NCBI GenBank assembly: GCA_950022655.1
Contig: OX465583.1
Span: forward strand, 68,459,152-68,523,151
From: Alentia gelatinosa
Taxonomy: Eukaryota > Annelida > Polychaeta > Phyllodocida > Polynoidae
Length of the DNA stretch: 64,000 nt
Reading direction: 5' to 3'
The notes beneath the pieces were generated by a model. It did not search any database. It worked only from the letters and a program-made list of their open reading frames with translations, and had not been told where the DNA came from. The position numbers were made by a program, and so were the translations under genes. Each line of letters opens with the position of its first letter. The first letter of the stretch is position 1. Shown here one piece after another: positions 30,173-41,099 of the stretch.

Positions 30173-30625
30173 TCCATGGTATACAAAGACCCCATTGAGA
30201 AAGCACGACACATTATTTATTATCCATGGTATACAAAGACCCCATTGAGAAAGTACGACACATTATTTATTATCCATGGTATACAAAGACCCCATTGAGA
30301 AAGTACGACACATTATCTATTATCCATGGTATACAAAGACCCCATTGAGAAAGTACGACACATTATTTATTATCCATGGTATACAAAGACCCCATTGAGA
30401 AAGTACGACACATTATTTATTATCCATGGTATACAAAGACCCCATTGAGAAAGTACGACACATTATCTATTATCCATGGTATACAAAGACCCCATTGAGA
30501 AAGTATGACACATTATTTATTATCCATGGTATACAAAGACCCCAATGAGAAAGTACGACACATTATTTATCATCCATGGTATACAAAGACCCCATTGAGA
30601 AAGTACGACACATTATCTATTATCA
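30173..30625 (+). repeat. 50-bp minisatellite in element C, nine copies
   Basis: The unit CCATGGTATACAAAGACCCC, ATTGAGAAAGTACGACACAT, TATTTATTAT is exactly 50 bases. Copies differ at only a few positions (TTT/TCT, C/T in TACGACA), so the array is young. It derives from the GTATACAAAGACCCCATTGA segment of family C. Confidence 0.96.
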
Positions 30626-31190
30626 ATGGTAAAGAAGGACCCCATTGAAAGTGTATTGGTACTCAGTAAACCACTAACGATTGTTTATTATCCATGGTAT
30701 ATAAAGTTCCCATTGAGAATGTATTGGGACTCAGTAAGCCACTACCCACTGTTTATTATCCATAGTATACAAAGTTCCCATTGAGAATGTATCTGGACTC
30801 AGTAAGCCACTACCAACTGTTTATTATCCATGGTATACAAAGACCCCATTGAGAAAGTACGACACATTATCTATTATCAATGGTAAAGAAGGACCCCATT
30901 GAAAGTGTATTGGTACTCAGTAAACCACTAACGATTGTTTATTATCCATGGTATATAAAGTTCCCATTGAGAATGTATTGGGACTCAGTAAGCCACTACC
31001 CACTGTTTATTATCCATAGTATACAAAGTTCCCATTGAGAATGTATCTGGACTCAGTAAGCCACTACCAACTGTTTATTATCCATGGAATACAAAGTTCC
31101 CATTGAGAATGTATGGGCACTTAGTGAACCACTACCGATTGTTTATTATCCATGGTATATAAAGTCCCCATTGAGGACATTAAAAAAATA
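30590..31190 (+). repeat. 254-bp higher-order duplication of C units
   Basis: GACACATTATCTATTATCAA recurs at 30607 and 30861. The intervening 254 bases, made of one 50-bp unit plus three ~67-bp units (CATTGAGAATGTATYKGGAC, TCAGTAARCCACTA), are duplicated almost exactly, followed by two further single units. Confidence 0.93.
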
Positions 31191-31560
31191 TACGTAACGA
31201 TGTGATCAGGGTGATCGCCTCGTTCATATCATTCCACATGGAACTCGTTTCTCCTTTAATACACCTTACTCCACTCGTTGTGATGCACCGTAATCGTCAC
31301 TTGGCTTCCCGTCGATGACGATTACTGTGAAGCCAACTCATAGAGCATCGTGTATTTATACGATTCTCTATCCAGTTCTATGTAAATCTTCAAAACTTTA
31401 GCACAATTATACACGGACACTACAATACTACTAAATAGAATTTTAAAAGATATATGCAACATAATTAGTGAACAAGTGAATTTCTCTAACTAGAAAACAA
31501 GGCATCTAAGCGATACAGCTTTATCAAATACAGTGCAATAGGCAGTATCCCCTGATATTG
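31191..31560. other. No gene; palindromic segments
   Basis: 31200-31390 has inverted repeats (GTAATCGTCACTTGGCTTCC against GGGAAGC.../ACGATTACTGTGAAGCC) and TTCATATCATTCCACATG, as in the D/E elements. No ORF. Confidence 0.5.
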
Positions 31561-31568
31561 TCAGCACA

Positions 31569-31664
31569 GTGACGTCACTTCCGGTGAGCACGTGACCTTC
31601 AAGCCGGCCACCTGGTGGTAGTTGAACACATCAGTGGGCGCTCATCCGTGCGAGGTGTGAAGAG
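31569..31664 (+). promoter_or_regulatory. Promoter-like cluster: CRE, ETS, E-box
   Basis: TGACGTCA (31570, CRE) overlaps ACTTCCGG (31577, ETS), followed by CACGTGAC (31589, E-box) and GGCCACCTGGTGG (31606, weakly CTCF-like). Together within 50 bases this is typical of a TATA-less promoter. An ATG in good context lies 76 bases after the E-box start. Confidence 0.45.
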
Positions 31665-31690
31665 ATGGGTAGAGACCCGGCCAGTCCTCC
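31665..31690 (+). CDS. Candidate first coding exon
   Basis: GAGATGG (G at -3, G at +4) starts an open frame, MGRDPASP, that runs 26 bases into CC|GTGAGT. Position after the CRE/ETS/E-box cluster supports a first exon. Against it: it is short, and I could not find a second exon downstream, where a MITE and LTR (31754-32945) occupy the expected intron. Confidence 0.25.
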
Positions 31691-31753
31691 GTGAGTCTTC
31701 TGTTAGCGGGCGGCGGGAGGGCAGGGGTTAATGACACTCAATATGGGGCCCGT

Positions 31754-32945
31754 TTAAAGGCATATCCTACAATTCACGGTGGCGCCACCTGGTGATTGTC
31801 AGATATTCCCAATCAACCATTGAAATTGATGATTTGTGGCATTTTCCGAACTCAAAAGAGCAAAATTTGAATTTTGTCTAATTTAACCTTATCCAATAGG
31901 TTTAATAGGCCCTTTTTATATGCTCGATTTATATGGGAAATGTACTGAGAAAAATGGTTTTCTTCAATTCTTTCTAAGATAAGGACGGTGACGTATAAAC
32001 CTAAATAAGTGGTAGTATATATGTATTATATTCTGTGAAAGTTTCAGGAAAATGACATGGGTTTTACAATGTGAACAAAATACTTTTTAGAATTTCTATA
32101 TATTCTAATATGAAATTATCATTATATTGTATACTATAAATAAAAAACTAGCACGGTGAACCCCAATTTCTAAGTTAGATATGTGTTCCACAACACTTGG
32201 AGATCATTATATTAAATTTTCAGGGAATTGACATGGTGTGAAGATCTGAGGTCATGTTAATATAATTCGGTGGATATTTCTACCCAAGAAGAACACTCCT
32301 AAAAATGATTTATTAAATATAAATATATATTTCTCTTTGCTGCTATATCTCCTATTCCGAAATTAACCGCAAAACAAGATGGCCGCCGCTAACGGTCAAA
32401 GCCAGGCTATCGATATCACTCGAGAACCTGCGCTGATTATTAAACCCACCCCCCTTGTAATTTAATCTACGATCCTCGTCCCGCTAGATTAAAAGCAAAG
32501 ATATCGGCGCCACTATCAAGGCACCAATCCAGCCTGTATACCTAGCCTATCGTATCTACCCGATGGTTCAATGGACTCGCCCGCACTTGAGGAAGGTCTC
32601 CACCCGGGTCCCGGGTCCGGACCCGCCCCGGGCGCGTGGTCTTTGGACCCGCGGCCCACCTCGATGATAATTGGATAGCTCAGAAACGAGGCTTCCCTCA
32701 GGTGTAGGCCAGCCTCCCTCGTAAGCCCCTCCCTCAAGGAACCGCCCTCTTCTCTCTATTCTGAATAAAATAGAGGATCCGATTGTCCTCGGCAGTCTAT
32801 TGCTTGTGTACTACAATCTACCACACGACTCTTTGAGTTCCTCTGTGAATCTTACCTTAGCTACACTCGCGCATTGCTTTGATATATATAGACGAACTTT
32901 ACAATGGGTTTTAATTTTCAAGCCAGATTGTCCGATATGCCTTAA
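31754..32945 (+). mobile_element. MITE A3, split by a solo LTR
   Basis: TTAAAGGCATATCCTACAAT at the left; after the LTR the A sequence resumes with GTTTTAATTTTCAAGCCAGA and ends GATATGCCTTAA. Compared with A2 (AATTGACATGGGTTTT) the break falls exactly at ATGG. Confidence 0.95.
32237..32903 (+). mobile_element. Solo LTR (LTR1) with ATGG duplication
   Basis: 667 bp from TGTGAAGATC to GAACTTTACA, the canonical TG...CA ends. ATGG lies on both sides (32233-32236, 32904-32907) where uninterrupted A copies have one. AATAAA at 32764. No gag/pol remains, so this is the product of LTR-LTR recombination. A 28-codon ORF starts at 32379 in a strong AAGATGGCCG context; its role is unknown. A 4-bp duplication fits some Gypsy-type integrases. 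Confidence 0.9.
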
Positions 32946-33328
32946 CCCTTTCACTGCGCTGCATAGTACCAAATAGCCACCCTGAAATACGCTGCTGTAG
33001 TATCATTTTCACCCCAGGAGTAAGCTGGCACTACTTAATATAACCAACATGACGTCATTGCAATACTTTTTAATTATTTTTTTATTATACACATACAGTT
33101 CTAAGTCAGTGGTTAGATCTTCCACTTCGCCACGGTAATCCAAAATAATTGGTAATAATGTTAACCACCATATAGTTTTACATAGGTTAGGTAAATATCA
33201 TGAAAATATTTGCATTATTTCAGTCAGAAAATAACAGCTATTTGAATTTCGAAAATGATGCCTTCAGGTGTCATAGCGTACTAGGCCCGGGAATGCCTCC
33301 AGGCATCATAGCGTAGCTAAAGGGTTAA
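32942..33328 (+). mobile_element. piggyBac-like MITE G3, abutting A3
   Basis: TTAACCCTTTCACTGCGCTG at the left; GCTAAAGGGTTAA at the right. Its left TTAA is the terminal TTAA of A3, so G3 used the target duplication of an older MITE. CCTTCAGGTGTCAT and GCCTCCAGGCATCATAGCG replace the usual AAGGCATC palindromes. Confidence 0.92.
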
Positions 33329-33424
33329 TAATCTAAGATATTATATTAACACTGCCAACCAAATCTATAAAGGGAGGGAGTAATATAGTCCTATTGACCT
33401 CGACCCATTGTTTCAAAACTGTTA

Positions 33425-33990
33425 GAACCCATAACCATGATATGCGAATTCAAATCTATGGTATATGGCCTCAAAGCCATGGTATACGGAAAAATAGTCC
33501 CTGTTTGCTATTCATGTTGATAATCCTTTTTATTATCCATGTCATACAAGGTACCCATTGAGAATGTATCGGGACTCAGTAAACCACTAGCCAATTTTTA
33601 TTATCCACGGTATACAAAATCCGGATTATAAATCTATAAAAATGTCAAGTATCATAATTGTGGTATACAGATTCAAATCCATGGTATATGGCCCAAACGC
33701 CATGGTATACGAGAAAATAGTCACTTTGTTCTATAGAGCAAAAGAAATAGTCCCTTTTGATACACTATGATACGGCAATTCATGGGTTTAATTTATTTGG
33801 AAAAGATGGATAATAAATACAACAAACTATGTTTATGTGGACAGGCGGCTCTGTCAAACTCTCGAGTTTGACGTCGCGATACACTCGAAAGCGCTCGTGT
33901 ATTACTACACGTCAATCCCTCATGGTTTACGCCCGCCTATTCACAACACCATCGATTATTGCCTACATACACCAAGCCACCTTCGTGAGA
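33425..33990 (+). mobile_element. Element C3
   Basis: ACCATGATATGCGAATTCAA, GGTATATGGCC, CCATGGTATACGG and AAATAGTCCC, then one ~67-bp unit and a second set of the same words. It ends with GGACAGGCGGCTCTGTCAAA, CACTCGAAAGCGCTCGTGTA and CACCATCGATTATTGCCTAC. It shows the uninterrupted end that O1 splits in C1. Confidence 0.85.
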
Positions 33991-34239
33991 TTCCAGTTTA
34001 TTGCTGCGGAGTTACTCTCAAAGGAGAGGAGGAGGGGAAAAAAGTCACCCTGCGTGGTTTGACTTGGGAGGGAGTAAAAAAACCAAGCGCTGCCATATGT
34101 CGACGTTTGGCCGTGTGGTGGCACCACGTGTCGACCCACTCCAGCAGGAAGCGGAACTCAATCCAGGCTGAGGAAATGTCAGCGGTGCCGGCGGGGGCTG
34201 GAGGTACGGGGTGAAGGTTGTAGGGGTGCAGATACGGGG

Positions 34240-34690
34240 CTAGACTGGCTCCAGTCCCTGCAGGTTCACCCCTCTCATAAGATCTCACACTCTCTAAGTC
34301 GTATTCTGTACAAGGTTCTCACTGCGCTCTATGGTAGACGAGTTCTTAACAAACTAGGCTTAAAGCCTTGAGAATCCACTGGCACACGGTATTGGGAGAT
34401 TGATAACCTATCACGTTGATCTCAATCGGGTCACAGTCAAGAGCAGGCGATATTTATTGCTATAACAACAGAGGCGGCCAGAGAACTGGAGGAGGGGAAT
34501 TTGGAGGGGTTAGAGGAGGTATAGGGTTACAGGGAGCGGCTTGGGGCTATAAACAGGAGATCTTGTTCATATTGGACAAGTCTTTGATACATGGGCCAGT
34601 CAGAGAAGGATATATATTACAACTTATTCTGATTGTGTTTAATCATTTAATGAATGCTCATAATCAAAGACTTGAGCAAGTCTAAGACGG
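34240..34690 (+). mobile_element. Element H3 with half foldback O3 inside
   Basis: H sequence GACTGGCTCCAGTCCCTGCA stops at 34262. O3 (34266-34393: CACCCCTCTCATAAGATCTC ... GAGAATCCACTGGCACACGG) follows. H resumes at GGGAGATTGATAACC and runs to CTTGAGCAAGTCTAAG. Both the right half of O3 and part of H are missing, so a deletion spans the junction. Confidence 0.85.
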
Positions 34691-35394
34691 GGTTAGCACG
34701 TGGACTGTAGGTCATTATTGTGAAGGATATGGAGGATTCGTTTTAGTGCTTAAAGGTTGGGTAGGGTTGATGGGCTTTTCAAGTCGCAGCAATTGCCATA
34801 TGGGTCAAATCCCGTCGAGGGCACGTACGAAAAGGTCGTGAGAGTTAAAGGTAAGATGTGGGCAATAGATGCAAGATTCATGATAAACGGGATGTGGCAA
34901 ATGAGGAAATTAAAAGAAGCAGGAATAAGAGAAAACGTAGCAAGTGAGCCTGTACCGATTGCCGTTTTTGGACCTTTGTAATATAGAATATGTCCCGACC
35001 CCAGAGTCGGAGGTATGTATTTCATCGGACAAAAGGCTAAGAATGGAATCGCTTTTGGGTTCAGTCGTTGCGTTTTGCTATGGTTATATACCTAATTACA
35101 TAAAAATATACCATTTTATGTACTTGCGAAGTACACTACGGGCACAGTGCGCCCGAACATTCACTACGTCTCAGTGAGTCCGAACATTATTTATACTGCA
35201 CCCCTAGTAGCAGGTATTTCATAAACGTCCGGATATAGTTGTAAAATAAGACTTGTTCTGGTCTTAGCCAATATTTATAAAGTGTTATACTTTACTTGAG
35301 TGATATCTTCAGGTTCAGAATTCATCTACCTATCATTTTCTAATATTCTAATGGCATTGAACATGCACTAAGCTAGACCAGGTTTTATACGGAA
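34691..35394. other. No gene; AATAAGAGAAAACG repeat
   Basis: 34926-34990 (AATAAGAGAAAACGTAG, GCCGTTTTTGGACC, TATGTCCCGACCCC) resembles 38105-38165 and 62868-62945. 34985-35230 shares CGAACATTATT.ATACT.CA and CACCCCTAG.AG with 36235-36285. A 74-codon ORF at 34757 has no recognised domain. Confidence 0.45.
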
Positions 35395-35735
35395 ACAGGG
35401 TTACTGTGGCTATTCGTGATAAAAACGTGGTAAAATTGACGATAAAACGAACCGATGCCGCAGGCGGAGGTTTGTTTTATCATCAATTTTACCAAGTATT
35501 TTTCACATATAGACACAGTATCCTTCTTTTCATATTATCATATACCTTAAAATATCCAATTTTAACTTTGCTTTTGAGTGAGTATTTGGATTTTGCCACC
35601 GTACATGCCCTGTACGCAACATACATACCCCGTACGTCACCTAGGTGTCGTTCAGATATAAATACGACATGGGTAGGAGCGGGCCGTATGTGTAGGATAT
35701 ACTACCACAGGTATATAATAATATTTAGAGGCTAA
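35395..35735 (+). repeat. Hairpin-like segment plus repeat Q2
   Basis: GGTAAAATTGACGATAAAAC against GTTTTATCATCAATTTTACC forms an arm pair around CCGATGCCGCAGGCGGAGGT. Q2 follows (CATACCCCGTACGTCAC, GATATAAATACGACATGGGT, AGGAGCGGG), as Q1 follows the hairpin at 6507. Confidence 0.85.
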
Positions 35736-36310
35736 ATTTTAAATTGTGCTGTCACCTTAATTTGACAGTGTCAACAAAGATGGCACCACTCCCAGCAAGC
35801 TTCTTCGATCTGCGAATGTCAACAGGACGTCAAGATGGCAAATAACACGATTATAACTCGATATCTTTAAGTGTGAATTTATTGTTGATATTAGAATGAT
35901 GTTTGTGGTGGTGCTGGTTTCATAAATCACTCGTAATATTTAGTATCACATTAACAAACATTTGATTGGGTGTTTTTAATGCAGCTGGAACTTTTTCACT
36001 CATTGGTCAATTTTTTGTATTACCCTAGTTGCATAAAAAAAGTTCATTCGATGAAAAACTACAGCCCGACGCCGGAGGCGGGAAGGCCGTATTTGTTCAT
36101 CAAATGACCGAGAATGGACACCGCATAGACTCAGTCACTACGTTTTCTTATTACTTTATACCGCATACTTGTTTAAAACGCCGTTTTATTAACTGTACAA
36201 AGCCTATGCCATTCACTCCGGCCCGCTGTCACGGCGGGCGCGAACATTATTCATACTACACCCCTAGCAGCGGGTAGTATTTCATAGACATTCGCTCACA
36301 GGTATATAGT
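35736..36310. other. No gene; Q-related repeat at 36030-36310
   Basis: 36030-36310 has ATTCGATGAAAAACT against CATCAAATGA, GCCCGACGCCGGAGGCGGG, and ends ACAGGTATATAGTAATAT, as Q does. It is probably another hairpin element. 35740-36020 is unassigned. Confidence 0.45.
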
Positions 36311-36840
36311 AATATATCCTTTAGTGTGCACACTTACTTTCTACTTCGGTACATGGATAAATACATCAGATTATAATATAGAATCTCTTGTACGTCTCGT
36401 GAATGGAACATTGACAAATGCCTTTGTAGGTAAATAAACATATCAGTGAATGGAGATTTTTCCAAACAAAGTTCTGTAAGCTATTCAAATCTTCGGTACT
36501 CGGTATCAACTATGGCTCTCATTTTTAGCACGTAGTCTATGGACCACAAGATGTAAACACGTAAAAACATGTGTGTGCCATATTGCACGATAGATCCAAT
36601 TTACTTAACGATGAGGCTAAAAGGAGAATATATGTATGGACTCTTATTTCATTCATGGAGACCTGTTGGCTAGGCTTTACAGTGCAGCCCGTCAACTTAG
36701 CTTCATCATTTCTCATTTTCCCTCTCACCTGCATCCGATATGTATGTAATCTGGTCTTCCAACCATCCACCCGTGTATCCCATGTATTTAAATAGTTTTT
36801 GTGTGTTGTGTTTTGCTGCCATCAACAACAGCTTTAATAT
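36311..36840. other. No gene seen
   Basis: Overlapping ORFs of 61-77 codons on both strands, none recognisable. Confidence 0.45.
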
Positions 36841-37358
36841 CAAAGGCATATCGGGTTTGAACATTAAAACCCAAGTCAGTTTCATGAATATGATGATCTC
36901 TAAATATTGTAGAAGACAAATCTAACTTAAAAATGGGGGGTCACCGTGCTAGTTTTTTATTTAGAATTATTATGATGATTTTAGAATATTTAGAAGTTCG
37001 AAAATGTTGCATTTCACATAGTCAAACCTATGTCATCTTCTTCAAACCTGAGAGAATATAGTAATATTTAGTACAATGGATTTAACCTTTGAAATTTATG
37101 GGTCACTGCCCATTTGTAACAAGGAATTGAAGAAGACAATATTTTTCAGTATATTTCCTGTGTAGACCTATGTATATTGGTATATCAAGCAAATGTAAAT
37201 TAGCCTATATTACCTATACAAATTGAATAAAGTGGACAAATCGTTAAATTTATTCATTTAAAAATAGTATTAATCACAAAGAACCAGTTTTAATTGATAA
37301 TTGACATTATTTCAAAATCACAAGGTGGCTCCCCTGTGAATTGCAGGATATGCCTTTC
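36841..37358 (-). mobile_element. MITE A4
   Basis: AAAGGCATATCGGGTTTGAA at the left, CCCTGTGAATTGCAGGATAT and GCCTTT at the right. Flanking TTAA is not preserved (ATCAAA, TTTCAA). Internal landmarks as in A6: GGGGTCACCGTGCTAGTTTT and ATTGAAGAAGACAATATTTTT. Confidence 0.9.
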
Positions 37359-37607
37359 AACATTTTGGTGCAACATTTAGATTATAAATATACATGTTGT
37401 CATAGATATGCAACAGCAATTAAATTTGGAGCTAGTGGTTCAACATATACGCAATCAAGAACATACTCTTCCAACGTTCCAGCGGTATATCAAGATCTTT
37501 AAGACACAATGGAATATAATGCCAATATAGCATTCATGGAAGAGTGCTTTTTAGAACTAGAGGTATAGCAGCCCAGGGCCTGAGGCTATGGTACCTGAAA
37601 GAATGAA

Positions 37608-38030
37608 TAAAGGCATATCGGACTATTTACTTTCAAAATTAAAACCCATGTCAATACCCTGAAAATTTAATATGATGATCTCCTCGTGTTTTTATTACAT
37701 TATAATAGAATATATATAGGAATTTTAAAAGGCTAATTTTCACATAGTAAAACCCATGTCAGTTTTTTAAAACTTCCACCGATTATAGGAAATGTATAGT
37801 ACTAAACATTTCACTTTTAGAAATCATAGGTCACCTTCCTTGTTTTCAATGAATTGAGGAAAATGATATTTTTCAGTAAATTTCCGATGTAAAGCAGTTA
37901 AATGCAAATTGACCTAATTTACATATTGGGTTTGGTCAAAATCTATTTGATTTGATATTAGAAGTCAAAACGACTCATTATTTAGAAATTACCAGGCAGC
38001 GCCACTGTGTATTGTAGGACATGCCTTTAA
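37608..38030 (-). mobile_element. MITE A5, internal deletion
   Basis: ATAAAGGCATATCGGACTAT at the left; GTATTGTAGGACATGCCTTT, AA at the right. TA is present at both edges but TTAA only at one. About 100 bp shorter than A6 in the first half. Confidence 0.88.
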
Positions 38031-39468
38031 GTAATAGAAGCATGTAGATTATTGACAGTTACATGGAAATAAGTTTAACGTTGACTAGGATAGATATGAT
38101 GTGGGTAATAAGAGAAAACGTGGTTTCTGAGCAAGTAGGATAGACGTTTGAGGTCTTTTATATTACATGAAATAAACTTATGTTTGTTATAAAAGACGTC
38201 CCTCCCACTCAGTCTCGCTTTCTTGTTAGTATGTACCTTATGAGCACGAAAAAACGCAATTCTGTTCATGCAAATTTTGAAAGTATGCTAACGCAAGCTT
38301 CAAATGGAAAAACTTACCATAAGAGAGAATTTCAATAAAGCAAAATAAAAAAACAACAACAAATATATCTTCCTTGTCTGGTACTAGGAAGAATGCCAAA
38401 CATGGTCATTGTAGTATAGAATTATTTTCTTTACTTGATTTACAAAAATACCCTGGACGTTTCCTTTTCTCCTTTCTTTTTAAATAGGACCGTATAGGTA
38501 GTAGCAAAACACTTAGCACATTTGTCGAAATGAGCTCAGCACAGCACATGATAGATGTTTGGAGAGATAGGCAGCCACCAGTGAAGATCAATGTAGATAT
38601 GGGGTGGGTCAGGAGGGTGTTACTTATCTTTCCTTATCATGGGCACCTAGACTGATATGGCAAACGCCCGGCAGGTATGTTGGTAATTTAGAGAGAACCT
38701 GATTAAGTCTGCACCTCATGACCTTGAAGTGTATACCCATTAATCTCAATCCTTATTTAAATCTCCATAAACCTAATATGGTGTGACTTTTTATTTTTAT
38801 TTGACACAAAATTCACCAAGTTTGGTGGCCTTCCATTTTGAGGCGTGTACATGCAATCTCATAGGTTATTGGTAACCTCAGTATCAACATAGAAATTATG
38901 TATGTACAGAAGGTAAAAATTGATGAATGAATTACATTCAACATGTATGGGATTTGTAGTTATGAGATGATTATGAGATGGCAGGTGAAAAATAGAAATT
39001 AAAGAGAGCTTCCCAAAAAGAAAAAAATAGAAATTAAATATAATATGAAATAATAATATAAAAACTAAATTGGGAACTGACTATACCAGTTTTTTATTTT
39101 GTCATTTTTGCACAAATATCTCCTACACCAACATGACACATGCATGTATGCTGTTCACCCTTGAATTCTTTTCTTCTTTTTTTTTATTCAAAGAAATTTC
39201 ACGACATTTCACGTTCATCGGTTTCCCGGCGATCTTCCACGCGGTAGTCACACTTACTGTACAATACACATTATAACATACAAAACAGGACAGTACAAAA
39301 TCAGACAGGACAAACAAAACCTTTTACACATCATACTAAAATCTGCATATCAGTCATATATGGAAAACTAGATTACTTATCACTATCTGGTCTTTTGGCC
39401 AATTTTCACTACCATCTGGTGTCTTGACCTCTTCACTATTGTATAATAGCCCCTATCTCAGATTTTAT
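38031..39468. other. No gene seen
   Basis: 38100-38170 has the AATAAGAGAAAACGTGG repeat. The rest, including the AT-rich 38780-39060 and 39120-39320, has only chance ORFs. Confidence 0.45.
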
Positions 39469-39924
39469 TTAATTTATATATATATATCCTTCTACTATGG
39501 TTTGGGTATCTTGCTTCAAGCTATTCCAGTATTTTTCACCTTGATAAATTGGCGCATGTCTGAATTTTTCTATTTTCGGTTTAGGTATCTTAAATCTTAT
39601 TTTCTGAGCACCCCTTGTTCTTTTATCATCTACCTCAAAGATATGATCCTCACACGTTGCCCACCATTTCATCATTACTAATAAGTGGGTTGTTCTTCTA
39701 ACAATTAACTCTCTGATCTTCCATTTTTCATGTAGTTGCTCTGTATGCATGTCTACTGCTCTATTAATGCCAATTGCACATCTAAGTGTTTTGTTCATTA
39801 CTACCTGGAGTCTATCTCTATTTCGAAATGGCATCGACGGTAATCCAAGCAACATGTGAGTACGTGGGGCAGATTCATGTGATGCCTGATTAACAACTAC
39901 TAAGAACGTCGTTTCAGGAAGAAC
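39469..39924 (-). pseudogene. Non-LTR retrotransposon RT C-terminal remnant
   Basis: A stop-free minus-strand frame from 39924 to 39469 (about 150 codons; first ATG at 39855). RDRLQVVMNKTLRCAIG, then HTEQLHEKWKIRELIVRR, RTRGAQKIRF, APIYQGEKYWNSLKQ. The order LQ-x-N-LR, LH...I-x-L-x-R, RTR, and Y-x-G-x-x-WN-L is that seen after the reverse transcriptase domain of many LINE-type ORF2 proteins. No endonuclease or RT catalytic motif remains. A 5'-truncated, inactive copy. Clade not assigned. Confidence 0.6.
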
Positions 39925-40090
39925 CTATCATCAACCACATTCACTTCAATTTGTTAGCATCTGTTTTTCTTTATGTTCCACTGATGGAGGTCAGGGGTTA
40001 AGTAGTCTGAGAGGCTCTGACTGAGGGGTGCACACAGTCACATACAGCCCTAGCTTAACAACTCTGACAGATTGGTACGAGTTCAGTAGT

Positions 40091-40290
40091 TTAGAGGCAT
40101 ATCGGACAATTTGGCCTGAAAATTAAAACCCATGTCATTTTCATAGATTTTGTATCGGGAGGTCAATATCGGTGCGCGTTGGTTCGCGTCGGTTCGCGTC
40201 GGAATCCCGGTGGACCCCCCCCCCCCCCCCCCGAACTAAAAAAATCTACACTCTTTTCGTCGGCCAATAGAAATAGGCCTAAATCTGCCT
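40091..40290. mobile_element. Composite of A, X and Y fragments
   Basis: 40093-40145 begins like A6 (GAGGCATATCGGACAATTTG, AAAACCCATGTCATTTTCAT). 40148-40225 is the end of X (TCGGTGCGCG, CCCGGTGGACC) running into a poly-C tract (40208-40231). 40233-40285 is one end of Y (CTTTTCGTCGGCCAATAGAA). Three families meet within 200 bases. Confidence 0.75.
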
Positions 40291-40669
40291 AATGCAATGA
40301 ACCAATGCTTCCAGCTCTGTACAGGTCCCTCAATGATACATGCGCGACTGGTGAGTGACCCCGGAACTACAGTCACCCTTCATCTTGGCAATGAAACACA
40401 AACAAGTACGTTGTGAGTGTGCAGATCAAAGATTTCCCGATCCCTAATGACGAAAGACATCCCTCCAATTATAAGCAGGCTTCAGTGAGCGCCTTTTCTG
40501 ATCCCCGGGGATAAAATCTAGCGCCAAGCAGATTCAAGGCTAAGCTCTGGATCGAGGGAAATCAAGCATTTTGACAGTGACAGTTTCAAAACAAACAAAT
40601 GTGTGGGTGCAGGCTGTGGTAGTGGCTAGAAATGACAGTGCTAATATGTATAGAGAGAGGTGTTCATGG
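40291..40669. other. No gene seen
   Basis: An ATG at 40305 opens 15 codons into CTG|GTGAGT at 40351, but without promoter motifs; such matches are expected by chance in 64 kb. Confidence 0.4.
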
Positions 40670-40987
40670 TTAAGGATGGGTGCTAGTGTATATCTATAGA
40701 GGACGAGCACATTTTAGATAAAGTCATAATTTGATATTCCATCACGTGATACTATTGGTAATATTTCACTTATTCTAGCTTACTAATATTCATTTTGATA
40801 TTATAGCTGCATTTCCTGAAGATTTCATCTATATTTATACATTATTTCTGTGTCAAAAACAATTTTATAGATTTAAGAGAAATGATGGCTTGAGGCATCA
40901 TTCGGCCTGGGCCGGTTGATGCCTTAAGGCATCATTCGGCCTGGGCTGGTTGATGCCTAAAGGCATCATTTGTCCTGAAAGGGTTAA
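40670..40987 (+). mobile_element. piggyBac-like MITE G4
   Basis: TTAAGGATGGG at the left is diverged; CCTGAAAGGGTTAA at the right is typical. Three copies of the ~33-bp unit TTGATGCCTTAAGGCATCAT/TCGGCCTGGGC near the right end, and CATCACGTGATAC inside. Confidence 0.82.
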
Positions 40988-41099
40988 GCTTGGTCTAGTT
41001 ATGATAAACGGTATGTTACAAAAGAATAACAATCATGGAAAATCATGAAGGGTCAACTAATATTATTCCAACACCTTAGCGAAGGCACATTGAATATTA

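Noticed and set aside
29811..30198. Several ORFs of 82-110 codons on both strands
   Set aside because: Mutually overlapping shadows in a GC-rich patch, some extending into microsatellite or C repeats.
31606..31618. CTCF site GGCCACCTGGTGG
   Set aside because: Only a partial consensus match; the similar GCGCCACCTGGTG word is part of every A element, so it is not specific.
34757..34981. GGGTCAAATCCCGTCG at 34801 as a tRNA or SINE B-box
   Set aside because: No acceptor or anticodon stem, no matching A-box, and no dispersed copies of this head.
40305..40350. ATG-to-donor mini-exon
   Set aside because: Start and GTGAGT donor words occur by chance at this spacing many times in 64 kb; no promoter motifs nearby.
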